Below are positions 18,257 to 26,388 of a stretch of 64,000 nucleotides of DNA, piece by piece. This stretch comes from Sphaerospermopsis torques-reginae ITEP-024 (GTDB lineage Bacteria; Cyanobacteriota; Cyanobacteriia; Cyanobacteriales; Nostocaceae). The position numbers and the translations under genes are program-made. How positions within the stretch are numbered: the stretch's first letter is position 1; each line of letters begins with the position of its first letter. The stretch is from NCBI RefSeq assembly GCF_019598945.1, contig NZ_CP080598.1, positions 1,054,001 to 1,118,000 of the forward strand, written 5' to 3'. The notes below the pieces were generated by a model. It made no database searches and was not told the DNA's origin. It was given only the letters and a program-made list of their open reading frames with translations.

Positions 18257-18531
18257 TCACCTGCCTCCTGCCTCCTGCCTCCAATGCCACAGTAAAATTA
18301 TACCTATCACAGTCAATATCCAGTCAAAAGCATGAAATAAACCATCCCAGACCATGTTTAAATCTATATTTGAGATGGTAGTAAGTGGTTGAACGTTACT
18401 GATCATGTGATGCCATTGGAGAATTTGATGTAGCAAGATGCCATCAACAAAGCCTCCAATCCTAAACCCAGGAAAATTCCCGCAGCGATTAGTATTGTAT
18501 TGCCGTTACTTGCCTCACTCTTGGCCTTCAT
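18257..18531 (-). pseudogene. Broken DUF2243 membrane protein gene
   Basis: An ATG at 18531 with a well-spaced GAGG site starts MKAKSEASNGNTILIAAG, a normal DUF2243 beginning. After GIFLGLG the frame is lost: the expected GGFVDGILLHQILQWHHM continues one base out of frame, so a single-base loss near 18458-18462 is likely. The shifted frame then runs intact through MVWDGLFHAFDWILTVIG, the second half of the first repeat unit, and stops at 18257 inside CCTGCCT heptamers. The usual C-terminal half (a second pair of helices with His residues) is absent. The gene is therefore both frameshifted and truncated. DUF2243 proteins are small four-helix membrane proteins of unknown role. Confidence 0.75.
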
Positions 18532-18770
18532 AAGAACCTCAGAAATTCATTATTTTGGCTACCAAAATAAAACTATTGTCTGAGTGATATCTTCTGTCTT
18601 AAGGCTAGTACGGCTGCACGGAAGTCAACAGGAATATAAAATTTAATATACAGCGTATTACAGCTAAATGAATGAAGTACAAAATTGAATTATAAATCCT
18701 GGTCGCCAACGGATTTTAATGCTGATAACTGATAGCTGACTGCTGACTGCTATAAAAGAGAAATTTTCAA

Positions 18771-19244
18771 ATGACTATTTACTTTTACAAAGTTTGGCAG
18801 CCCTATGGCTGTTTTTCTAACTTTTCTCCCCACCCTATCGAAATTGACGGTACTTACTGGCCAACAGTTGAACATTATTATCAAGCGCAAAAGTTTGCTG
18901 GTAGTGAAGATGAGGTTTTTATACCCTTAATCTATGCTGCACCTACCCCTGAAGAAGCGGCTGCTTTAGGTCGATGTGGCGATCGCAAACTGCGCTCAGA
19001 TTGGGATCTGGTAAAAACTAATGTGATGCGAGCAGCTGTACTAAAAAAATTTCTCACTCATGCAGACATCAGAGAAGTGCTTTTAGTTACTGGGGATGAA
19101 ATTTTGGTGGAAAATTCACCCACAGATTATTTTTGGGGCTGTGGAGTAGATAAAACAGGTCAAAATCATCTAGGTAAAATCCTCATGAGTGTGCGTGAAC
19201 AAATCCGTCAGTTAATGTTGTTAACAGCAATTACCAATTCTTGA
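18771..19244 (+). CDS. NADAR family protein (YbiA-like)
   Basis: The 157-residue protein has the NADAR/YbiA pattern: the opening FYKVWQPYGCFSNFSPHPIE, then WPTVEHYYQAQKF, and the C-terminal GENxLG-like segment seen here as KTGQNHLGKILMSVRE. YbiA-type enzymes cleave the N-glycosidic bond of early riboflavin intermediates, and NADAR proteins also remove ADP-ribose from guanine in toxin-antitoxin settings. Which activity applies cannot be told from sequence. Its 3' end overlaps, on the other strand, the last codons of a TnpB remnant. No toxin gene is adjacent, so a household role is the simpler reading. Confidence 0.88.
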   Translation: MTIYFYKVWQPYGCFSNFSPHPIEIDGTYWPTVEHYYQAQKFAGSEDEVFIPLIYAAPTPEEAAALGRCGDRKLRSDWDLVKTNVMRAAVLKKFLTHADIREVLLVTGDEILVENSPTDYFWGCGVDKTGQNHLGKILMSVREQIRQLMLLTAITNS

Positions 19245-19335
19245 TAGCAATACCATCATTGCTGACGGTAAAGGAGGAATCTCTCAAAGCACGCAATATA
19301 ATGTTACGTGCGCCGTTAGCATCTCTTGTTTGTCC
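19231..19335 (-). pseudogene. 3' remnant of an IS200/IS605-type tnpB gene
   Basis: The minus strand encodes GQTRDANGARNIILRALRD, matching the conserved C-terminal RuvC-III region of TnpB (RDxNGARNI), and then runs to a stop at 19231. Upstream of the Gly codon the frame meets a stop (TAG), and nothing further upstream resembles TnpB. Only the last 35 codons survive. The end overlaps the NADAR stop by 14 bases. Confidence 0.75.
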
Positions 19336-19392
19336 AATCTAAATTTCACACTACCAAAAGAGGGTTAGTAGCTAGTACAGCACTGCGTAAAT

Positions 19393-19612
19393 AGGGCTTG
19401 CTGAATAAATGTAAAACCTAGATAAATCAAGGGATTGAGGATGATTAAAATTAAAATTGTGCAAGGTTTTAGGTACTGTGAGCCTAAGAAAGCTTGTACT
19501 TTGTTAGTGTTGGCACAATTTCCAAATCAAAAAACTCCTTGATAGCGAAGCGTAGCGTAGCCATACTCCTTGAACTCCTGTCCCCTCACAGATAACTTTT
19601 TCAGCAAACCCT
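19393..19612 (+). mobile_element. MITE copy A, 220 bp
   Basis: Its ends are AGGGCTTGCTGAATAAA and, inverted, AGGGTTTGCTGAAAAAG. It is flanked on both sides by AAAT (19389-19392 and 19613-19616), a 4-bp target duplication. It shares its internal left third (GATAAATCAAGG...) with copies B and C. Near its right end it carries an extra palindromic repeat, GATAGCGAAGCGTAGCGTAG (19541-19560). Confidence 0.8.
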
Positions 19613-19865
19613 AAATAGGTTTGTTTCAAAACTTAAAATATAAATGAGTGAATACTATAAAATAGTAATAAACTATAAACCCTTGCTAATAAAATATTTC
19701 TGGATGTAATTGACCTATTTACTCAACTTTTCTTAAATCATTTTTCCGATAAAAGTAAAGTTTAATTGCAAAAAGAGAAAAACTATAGACAAATAATTTT
19801 TGAGGTGATATCTTAATAATTGAAGCTAAAGAAAAAAGCTTCCCTGGCAGATCAAACAGCTAGTG

Positions 19866-20110
19866 ATAAAGTTAGAGTTGAAAACGAAAGTAGTAAGAGG
19901 TTGAAAACGCTGTTAAATTACAATCTGTCTCGTCGAAACACCGCAACACCCAACGCGAAAGCTTATATTCCCTCAAATTAGTGAGAATCAGGGGGCAATG
20001 TAACTGGTTTTCATTCCTTGTTGATCAAGGTGATGAAAGAAAGTACATCCCTGGATAGTATAAACAAGGGGAGGGAAACACCAAGCTAGTAGATGTTGGG
20101 TGTTGTTGTG
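19866..20110 (+). ncRNA. Structured RNA, possibly an orphan HEARO/omega-RNA
   Basis: A perfect 11-bp stem (CAACACCCAAC at 19944-19954 with GTTGGGTGTTG at 20095-20105) closes a domain of about 160 nt. Inside it lie a GC-GAAA-GC tetraloop hairpin (19955-19962), a CTCA/TGAG stem nested under CCCT/AGGG, a long stem pairing TTTTCAT-CCTTG with CAAGG-ATGAAAG (about 20008-20039), and a CCCT/AGGG stem near 20049-20076. Upstream, GTTGAAAACG occurs twice (19877 and 19900). The layout and several phrases recall cyanobacterial HEARO RNAs, the guide-scaffold RNAs of IscB nucleases. That identification is from memory and no IscB gene follows; heptamer repeats begin directly after the domain. The strand is chosen from the HEARO resemblance. 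Confidence 0.5.
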
Positions 20111-20111
20111 T

Positions 20112-20190
20112 TTGGGTAATGGGTAATGGGTAATGGGTAATGGGTAATAATTTACTACCAGTCACCAATCACGAGTCACCAATCACCAAT
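20112..20190. repeat. GGGTAAT heptamers and GTCACCAATC units
   Basis: Five tandem GGGTAAT units (about 20113-20149) are followed by CACCAATCAC-type units. They sit exactly where an IscB gene would start if the preceding RNA is an omega-RNA. Confidence 0.85.
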
Positions 20191-20242
20191 GCGTAAGTTT
20201 GTACTACAATTGAATAGAAAAAGCCAGTTTAAATAGTGATTT

Positions 20243-21013
20243 ATGTCAATTATTGCGCTCAGAGCGTGGTATCTACAGGATTATGAACCGATTACGGAAT
20301 TGGAGAAACGCCCTCCAGATATTCGTTTGAGTAAAAAAAGCTTGCTAAAATCGGGGTTGCGTGCGGATTTTTTAGAAGATAGCGATGAAGTCAAAGCATC
20401 AACTTGGTTTAGGCGCTATTTGGAAGGTGAAAATATAGAATTTTATATTGAGGGTAGTGGTGGTTATTGTGTAGCGAACATTGACTTAATTAGTCATGAA
20501 ATCTATTTAACTAAACAAAGTTTGTTAGCGCAGTTAGAACCAACGATTTTTTTGTGCTATCAAACTGAATATGCAAAATCTAGTGATTTGCTCAGAGAAC
20601 AACTGCAAGAAAGTTTGCAAATTTTAAATGGTAAATCTCGTCTACCCCTAACATTAATAGAATCATCCCGTCCCAGTCATGCACCGTTAAGGTTAAATCG
20701 TACCATGATGCGGAAAATCCGTAAGAGTTTATTATTTATTGCGGATACCACACCTATTACTAGCATTGATGGGAAAGAAACTTGTCAATTAATTCCTAGT
20801 CCTAACGTCTGTGTAGAAATTGGTTATGCAATGGAAAATAAACGTTCTGAACAAATTGTACTAGCACAAATGCAACGTCCAGAATTAGAAGGACAATTTC
20901 CCTTTGATTTACCTACACAGCAAATTTTACAATTTAGGGACGGTGCAGAACTGAATAAAATCCTCACCGTGACTATGGAAAATCAATTAGCACGATTTAA
21001 ACTATTTTTTTGA
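20243..21013 (+). CDS. TIR-like / nucleotide-binding-like protein
   Basis: The 256-residue protein has an unidentified N-terminal region (1-105) and a C-terminal half shaped like a predicted nucleotide-binding or TIR-like domain. A strand FLCYQTEYAKS is followed by SDLLREQL, a mid segment SLLFIADTTP, and SPNVCVEIGYAMENKRSEQIVLAQ, where the Glu of the VEIGYA motif aligns with the catalytic position of TIR-like NAD-cleaving or deoxyribosyltransferase folds. Proteins with this EIGYA motif often work in nucleotide signalling or antiphage defence. No partner gene is adjacent except a small conserved protein 257 bases downstream. Function is not assigned; homologues in other cyanobacteria are likely. 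Confidence 0.65.
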   Translation: MSIIALRAWYLQDYEPITELEKRPPDIRLSKKSLLKSGLRADFLEDSDEVKASTWFRRYLEGENIEFYIEGSGGYCVANIDLISHEIYLTKQSLLAQLEPTIFLCYQTEYAKSSDLLREQLQESLQILNGKSRLPLTLIESSRPSHAPLRLNRTMMRKIRKSLLFIADTTPITSIDGKETCQLIPSPNVCVEIGYAMENKRSEQIVLAQMQRPELEGQFPFDLPTQQILQFRDGAELNKILTVTMENQLARFKLFF

Positions 21014-21066
21014 CAACTGTTTATTTGAAAACTGTTTTCTTAAATTTTTTCAGCCCATTTCAGATA

Positions 21067-21112
21067 CCCGACTTCTGTGAGAAATCAGGGATCTTAATTT
21101 TGAGAAGTCGGG
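21067..21112. terminator. 10-bp inverted repeat CCCGACTTCT / AGAAGTCGGG
   Basis: This perfect inverted repeat lies 54 bases after the TIR-like gene. A related CCCGACTTCTTTAAGA text recurs at 34609, so it belongs to a dispersed palindromic repeat family. It may stop transcription but has no clear T tract. Confidence 0.45.
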
Positions 21113-21270
21113 AACTGTTGAGGGGGAAGTCAGCGTCATTTTGGGAAAGTAAAATTACGGTTCGTTGCCGTATTTTGGTACATCTGGCACTTCTCCCGTA
21201 TGCTTACCCTTTTCATTGGGGGGTAATGTGGTTAACAATAGGTTGGATGTATTAAAAATGGTGTGAATTT

Positions 21271-21519
21271 ATGCCTAGAACTCCAAACGAATATGCAGTT
21301 CACCTGCTTTTAGAAAGTGGACATCGGGAAGAAGTGCGCTTTCCCACTATTCAAGATTTTCAAAAGTGGTATAGTGGTGAACTTGTACCAAAGTCTGCTT
21401 CTAATGACTTTATTAACGTACCGATTAAAAATATTCAAGGTGAATATATGGTGGTACGCCCGTCTAAGATTGTAGGGATTCGGGTAGAACCGATTTTTAG
21501 CTCTAGTATTGAAAGATGA
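21271..21519 (+). CDS. Small conserved cyanobacterial-type protein upstream of mltA
   Basis: The 82-residue protein (start MPRTPNEYAVHLLLESGHRE) has no signal peptide or membrane segment. It alternates short beta strands with a helix around FPTIQDFQKWYSGEL. I do not recognise the family. Its stop overlaps the mltA start by four bases (ATGA at 21516-21519), so the two are translationally coupled and probably act in the same process or share regulation. Confidence 0.75.
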   Translation: MPRTPNEYAVHLLLESGHREEVRFPTIQDFQKWYSGELVPKSASNDFINVPIKNIQGEYMVVRPSKIVGIRVEPIFSSSIER

Positions 21520-22769
21520 TGAGAAAAACCCTTGCTTTGTTTTCCTTGAGTCTGGGAATTGCCTGTACAAATCCTGTTAGCTCAGTTTTAGCTCAAGTTA
21601 CCATTCCTCTGCCAGTACCAGCACCAGCAGCAGAACCAGTACCAGTACCAGTTCCACCACCGAATACACCTGAAGTTGTACCAGCACTGCAACCTATTTC
21701 CCCGGAAACTGCTTGTAATTCTCAAAGATGCTTGGGTTGGGATGAGCAACTGTGGGGGAGAAATGGCGATCGCCAAGCTTTGTTAACTTCCATTGATCAT
21801 AGTTTGCGTTATCTGGGAACTAATAGAGCGGCTGAAATATATGCTAATTACCCGATTAAAGAAATTACCTTAGATCGGGTACGTCGGAGTTTATTACGCT
21901 TCCGGCAATTGGTAGTGAGTTCTAAGTCAGCAGCAGAACTACAAGCGGCTGTACATCGGGAGTTTGCTTTTTATCAATCTACAGGGAACGATGGCAAGGG
22001 TACGGTTAAATTTACTGCCTATTATGAGCCTGTGTATACTGCCAGCCGGGTGCGAACTTCTGTATACAGATATCCCATGTATAGAGTACCACCGGATTTT
22101 AAAGAATGGAAAAAACCCCATCCCAAAAGGGTAGAATTGGAAGGTAAAGACGGTTTACAAGGACATAAAGGCAGATTACGCGGTTTAGAAATGTTGTGGT
22201 TCCGCGATCGCCTTGAACCTTACATGATTCAAATTCAAGGTTCTGCCCAAATTAGATTAACCAATGGACAGAGAACTTCTGTAGGTTTTGCCGGAGGAAC
22301 GGATTATCCTTGGACTAGCATCGGAGGAGAACTAGCAAAAGATGGTAAATTGCCATTAAGCGGTTTAACCATGCCTAAATTAATTAGTTATTTCCGCAGA
22401 AATCCCAGAGAAATGAATAATTATTTACCACGCTGGGAAAGATTTGTATTCTTCCAAGAAACCAACGGTGCGCCAGCAACAGGTAGTATTAACGTTCCTG
22501 TAACCGCAGAACGTTCCATTGCCACAGATAAATCTCTCATGCCTCCTGGTGCATTAGCATTGATTCAAAATGCGTTTCCTTTTCCTGCGGGTGGAGGTAG
22601 GTTAGAGAGACGCAGAGTTGATCGGTTTGTATTAGATCAAGATACAGGTAGCGCAATTAGGGGACCAGGTAGAGTAGATTACTTTATGGGTACTGGTAAA
22701 TTAGCGGGCGATCGCGCTGGAATTACCGGAGGCAATGGATCACTGTATTATTTATTGTTGAGGGAATAG
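21516..22769 (+). CDS. mltA: Membrane-bound lytic murein transglycosylase A
   Basis: The 417-residue protein has a signal sequence (residues 1-26, ending VLAQ) and a Pro/Val linker (PVPAPAAEPVPVPVPPP). An MltA catalytic domain follows with FTAYYEPVYTASR and GSAQIRLTNG segments. It ends in a 3D domain (DQDTGSAIRGPGRVDYFMG followed by GDRAG) carrying the catalytic Asp. It cleaves the glycan strands of peptidoglycan with 1,6-anhydro-muramic ends in the periplasm. The Cys in LGIAC is not in a standard lipobox, so lipid anchoring is uncertain. It is coupled to the small upstream gene by a four-base overlap. Confidence 0.92.
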   Translation: MMRKTLALFSLSLGIACTNPVSSVLAQVTIPLPVPAPAAEPVPVPVPPPNTPEVVPALQPISPETACNSQRCLGWDEQLWGRNGDRQALLTSIDHSLRYLGTNRAAEIYANYPIKEITLDRVRRSLLRFRQLVVSSKSAAELQAAVHREFAFYQSTGNDGKGTVKFTAYYEPVYTASRVRTSVYRYPMYRVPPDFKEWKKPHPKRVELEGKDGLQGHKGRLRGLEMLWFRDRLEPYMIQIQGSAQIRLTNGQRTSVGFAGGTDYPWTSIGGELAKDGKLPLSGLTMPKLISYFRRNPREMNNYLPRWERFVFFQETNGAPATGSINVPVTAERSIATDKSLMPPGALALIQNAFPFPAGGGRLERRRVDRFVLDQDTGSAIRGPGRVDYFMGTGKLAGDRAGITGGNGSLYYLLLRE

Positions 22770-22868
22770 GTGACTGGTGATTGGTAATTGGTAATTGGTA
22801 ATTGGTAATTGGTAAGAAATTATTACCCATTACCCATTACCCATTACCCATTACCCATTACCCATTAC
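22770..22868. repeat. GGTAATT / ACCCATT heptamer tracts
   Basis: Tandem GGTAATT units (22779-22815) and, in complementary sense, CCCATTA units (22824-22867) face each other between convergent genes. They could form a long imperfect hairpin at the 3' ends of both transcripts. Confidence 0.9.
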
Positions 22869-23759
22869 CTAATACGGTGGATAAGCAAAATCATCATCAT
22901 CAGCATAAATATAAGAATTGGTAACACCAGCTATTTCTGCTTTAGAAACATCTGGTTTCATCACTTCCTTACCAAATTCTTTATATTCTTCAAAAGCCTT
23001 ACAAATTCTTTCCGATTCAGGAGAATCAGAAGCAATCATATATTCTGTTAAATTAGAAACTGTGGGATGTTTGTAATCTACAGTTGAAGCTACCAAAGCA
23101 ATATTCGGTTCAATACCTCTTTCTTCACATTCAATGATCGGGCAAAAAATCCCGTGAGCATGAAATAAAGGACCCTTGGGAGTTAATGGTTTCTTTTGAA
23201 AACCGGCATAAGCTTTTTCTAATTCTCCGGCAAAACCGCCAGTCAGTCTACCTTGTTGATATTCAGAATAACTCTTACCAAAACTTGCGCCCGCTGCACC
23301 ACTGAGAGTTAATTGTAAAGGTGAATGATGTAAAAACTTTTTATCTTCACCGACTAAAAAAATCAGATGGCGAGTGTAAACTTTAAATTTTAGTTTATTA
23401 GCTAAAAAATCATCTTTGTAATCTTTAAAAGTACCTAATCTAATTTTTGTGTCTCTGTCTTGAACAGATAAAGGACCACGACGGATAATTACTAATCTGG
23501 GAGTAGTGGTAATAAAAAATGTGTCTACTTCTCCCGTACTAAATTCATGTTCTATTTCTTGCCAATTATCATCAGGTTGAAAACCAACAGCTTGAGCGTT
23601 ATCGAGTTTAAGGGCTAAACCATAACTTTGTAAACCATCCTCACCATAGCGGGGACTGATCATTTGACACCAAGGGAGGGTTTGGGATGGTGGGGCGTTA
23701 AATTTTTCGTCTTCAAAGTCGAACTTAGCATGATTACCATTAGCAGATGCTTTAACCAT
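22869..23759 (-). CDS. Conserved cyanobacterial-type protein, possibly DUF5895
   Basis: The 296-residue soluble protein starts MVKASANGNHAKFDFEDEKF and ends with an acidic ADDDDFAYPPY tail. It has no signal peptide or membrane helix, and several strand-rich segments (VDTFFITTTPRLVIIRRGP). The overall sequence resembles proteins I remember as DUF5895 in filamentous cyanobacteria. These resemble single-strand-binding or phage-like DNA proteins in size, but no function is established. The gene is monocistronic, with a 240-base upstream gap containing a duplicated TTTTGTACCATC motif near 23809-23831. Confidence 0.6.
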   Translation of the reverse strand: MVKASANGNHAKFDFEDEKFNAPPSQTLPWCQMISPRYGEDGLQSYGLALKLDNAQAVGFQPDDNWQEIEHEFSTGEVDTFFITTTPRLVIIRRGPLSVQDRDTKIRLGTFKDYKDDFLANKLKFKVYTRHLIFLVGEDKKFLHHSPLQLTLSGAAGASFGKSYSEYQQGRLTGGFAGELEKAYAGFQKKPLTPKGPLFHAHGIFCPIIECEERGIEPNIALVASTVDYKHPTVSNLTEYMIASDSPESERICKAFEEYKEFGKEVMKPDVSKAEIAGVTNSYIYADDDDFAYPPY

Positions 23760-23999
23760 TTGAGGATATCCGTGTGTTTTATTTTACAAGTTTATCTTTT
23801 CTACAATCTTTTGTACCATCTTTTGTACCATTCATCTGGGATGTGTGGCACTTTCTGAATTAGATTTTAACAATTTCGGTTCGCTGGTGGTTGGTTTGGG
23901 GTGAAGTGGGGGTAAGTGGGTATAATTTTTATATCATGGGTGATAAGCGTCTATTTTAAGGGTAATTTGTTGTGTTGTATCAGGGAAGGATCAGAGGGA

Positions 24000-24440
24000 A
24001 TGAACCACGAAGACACGAAGGAAGAGGAAAGAAGAGAAGAAGAAAGAAGGATGAGGTGGTTTAGTGATGAGGTGGAGGGGTTGGGTTATGCTGTGATTGG
24101 TGCTGCTATTGAGGTACATCGGGTATTGGGGGCGGGTTTTTTGGAGAGGGTATATCATGAGGCGTTAGTTACTGAGTTTCGTTTGCGTGGTATACCTCAT
24201 AGGTCTAAACATTTGGTAGGGATAAGGTATAAAGGTCATCCGGTGGGTGAGGGGGAGTTAGATTTTTTGGTTGGTGATTCAATTATTGTTGAATTGAAAG
24301 CGGTGGAAAAGTTATCTCCTATTCATGAAGCGCAGGTTATTTCTTATTTAAAAATGACTAATTGCCCTCTTGGTCTTCTGATTAATTTTAATGTTCCCAT
24401 TCTCAAAGAAGGCATTAAGCGAATTATCCTTTCTTCTTAA
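24000..24440 (+). CDS. GxxExxY protein
   Basis: From ATG 24000 the 146-residue protein contains the name-giving motif GAGFLERVYHEAL (GxxExxY) and a PD-(D/E)xK-like core: GEGELDFLVGDSIIVELKAV, where Asp, Glu and Lys form the metal site pattern, and QVISYLKMTNCPLGLLINF. GxxExxY proteins are common, mostly uncharacterised and nuclease-like. The N-terminal 18 residues (NHEDTKEEERREEERR) are encoded by the left arm of an inverted repeat that frames the gene, so they may not be ancestral protein sequence; ATG 24051 (MRWFSDEVEG) is an alternative start. The coding DNA is richer in G than its neighbours. Confidence 0.85.
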   Translation: MNHEDTKEEERREEERRMRWFSDEVEGLGYAVIGAAIEVHRVLGAGFLERVYHEALVTEFRLRGIPHRSKHLVGIRYKGHPVGEGELDFLVGDSIIVELKAVEKLSPIHEAQVISYLKMTNCPLGLLINFNVPILKEGIKRIILSS

Positions 24441-24495
24441 CTTCTCTTCCTCTTCTTCTCTTTTCTTCCTTCGTGTTCTTCGTGTCTTCGTGGTT
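24003..24495. repeat. Inverted repeat framing the GxxExxY gene
   Basis: The left arm begins AACCACGAAGACACGAAG (24003). The right arm, ending at 24495, is its inverse with one extra AACACGAAG unit, followed by matching purine-rich text. The arms extend about 45 bases and enclose exactly one gene, whose start codon overlaps the left arm. Confidence 0.75.
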
Positions 24496-24547
24496 TATTT
24501 TTACTAACTTGTGTATCAGTCATAAATATCAAGCAACATTTAACTAT

Positions 24548-25742
24548 ATGAACTCAACAAATTTACGAATTATTGAAATTACCGAATATCAACCTAAATA
24601 TTTTAACAAGTCTGATATTTCTGAAGAATGGGGAATTATATTATATGTATGAAAAATATAAAAACCAAGTAGATGTAGAATTTCCTAGTTACAAAACTCG
24701 TCATCAATGGAAATTAACTGCTAAAGGTTGGGTAGGTTATATTCCTGTAAATGCTGATTTTGCTTTAAAAATTAATCCCAAAGTACCTATTAAAAATTTA
24801 TTTGGAATGTTGGAATATGCTTATGATTTAAAAAGTTTTAAATTTCTTGATGGTTTAATGAGTTGTGACTCTGTACAGGATTTTTATAATAAACTAGCTG
24901 AAAGTTTAGCAGATAAAATTATAGAACGTTGTCGTAAAGGTTTATATCGTAGTTATGTACCTAAAACTGAGAAATTAACTTATGTACGAGGTAGGTTGAA
25001 TGTTCGAGAAATCATTAAAAAACCTTGGGATGTAAAATTACAATGTACATTTCAAGAACACACTGCGGATATTATAGATAATCAAATTTTATTTTGGACT
25101 CTTTTTCATATTGGCCATAGCGGTTACTGTTCAGATAAAGTATCACAAATAGTTAGAAAAGCTTACCACGCTATGCAAGGAATGGTATCTTTACAACCTT
25201 GTACTTCAAAAGATTGTCTTGAGCGAAATTACCACCGTTTGAATAATGACTATTATACATTACATCAACTTTGTAGATTCTTTTTAGATAATTCCATTCC
25301 CAGTCACGAACATGGTAAAAATACAAGTTTACCATTTTTGGTAAATATGGCGAAACTTTATGAAATGTTTGTTGCAGAATGGTTAAGGGAAAATTTACCA
25401 CCAGAAGATTTAAAGCTGAAGACTCAAGAAAGAATTATCATAGACAAAAACATATATTTTCAAACTGATTTAATTATCTATGATTCTCAAACTTTAACTC
25501 CTAAATATATTCTCGATACTAAATATAAAAATCCAGAAAATATGTCTAAAGATGATTTAGCCCAAGTAGTAGCTTATGCAGTTTCTAAACATTGTCCTGA
25601 AGCAGTGTTAGTTTATCCTACAGAGTTAAATAACTCTTTTAATCAATATATTGGAAATATTAAAGTTCGTAGTCTTACTTTTTCTCTTGATGATAATTTA
25701 GAAGATGGGGGAAAAGCATTTTTAAAACAACTTTTTGATTAA
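24548..25742 (+). pseudogene. mcrC: Frameshifted mcrC-type restriction subunit gene, no mcrB nearby
   Basis: ATG 24548 begins MNSTNLRIIEITEYQPKYF and SDISEEWGIILY, the standard McrC N-terminus, then hits TGA at 24650-24652. The rest (EKYKNQVDVEFPS onward) continues in another frame from an ATG at 24645 for 366 residues. It contains the McrC core and a PD-(D/E)xK site (FQTDLIIYD followed by YILDTKYK). Removing GTAT at 24647-24650 would restore one frame, so a 4-bp insertion is the simplest cause. McrC is the nuclease partner of the McrB GTPase in methyl-dependent restriction; no mcrB is present. A shortened protein from 24645 might still be made. Confidence 0.75.
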
Positions 25743-25775
25743 ATTGTCTAGATGTTGATAATTGAAAATTCGGTG

Positions 25776-25801
25776 TTGGGTTGCGCTGTCGCTTAACCCA
25801 A
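25776..25801. terminator. Hairpin TTGGGTT / AACCCAA
   Basis: A 7-bp perfect stem with a 12-base loop lies 34 bases after the mcrC stop. It is a common cyanobacterial intergenic palindrome and may end transcription. Confidence 0.45.
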
Positions 25802-25990
25802 CCTACAATTTCTAAAATTTTATATTATGATACTGTGAAAATAATCCCCTCCATCCTAAATCCTGTACATCCTTAAATCCTGGATATCCTGATTCAGACA
25901 AAAAGACTCATCAACACCATAAATTTAACAAAGAAGTTGCGGATTTTTGATCTATTTCCGTAAAGATCAAAATTTCTGCTGTATGTATAA

Positions 25991-26284
25991 TCAATAATTT
26001 TCGATTATCCTAGAATTAAAGCTTCTGATATTTTGATCACTGAAAAAATGGCTCAAACTCTGAAACTTCAATCTTCGGGAACTATGAGAGCTAGTATTGC
26101 CGATGGTTCTATAGTAGAATTTAAAACTAGCACTGTATCGGCAATTGCTGTGGGTGGTGCTGTGATGAACAATGCTAAAGTTGCGATCGCTCCCAAAGCT
26201 CAAATAGGTTTACTAGGTCATGATTTCTTTGAAAAATATGATATCAAAATCCTAGCTAATCAAATTGAGTTTTATCCTCGATAA
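25991..26284 (+). pseudogene. Fragment of a retropepsin-like aspartyl protease
   Basis: The open frame encodes ITEKMAQTLKLQSSG, then ASIADGSIVEFKTS and AQIGLLGHDFFEKYDIKI. This is the C-terminal two thirds of small retropepsin-like proteins, including the conserved GLLGxDFF. The catalytic DTGA that should precede ILITEKMA is replaced by RIKASD, and a stop lies upstream (25988), so no active-site Asp remains. A TTG at 26033 or ATG 26048 could start a short protein. It is most likely a decayed remnant. Confidence 0.6.
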
Positions 26285-26388
26285 TCTTGGATAATTTGTA
26301 TGATGAAAGGTGACAGGTAACAGGTGACAGGTAATAATCTAAAATCTGGGATCTAAAATTATTCTGACTCCTGACTCCTGACTCCTAT

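Noticed and set aside
21010-21255. 81-codon frame after the TIR-like gene
   Set aside because: It reads through a dispersed palindromic repeat and has poor composition; no homology is recognisable.
22809-23051. 80-codon plus-strand frame opposite the DUF5895-like gene
   Set aside because: Its beginning is heptamer repeat and the rest is antisense to a clear gene.
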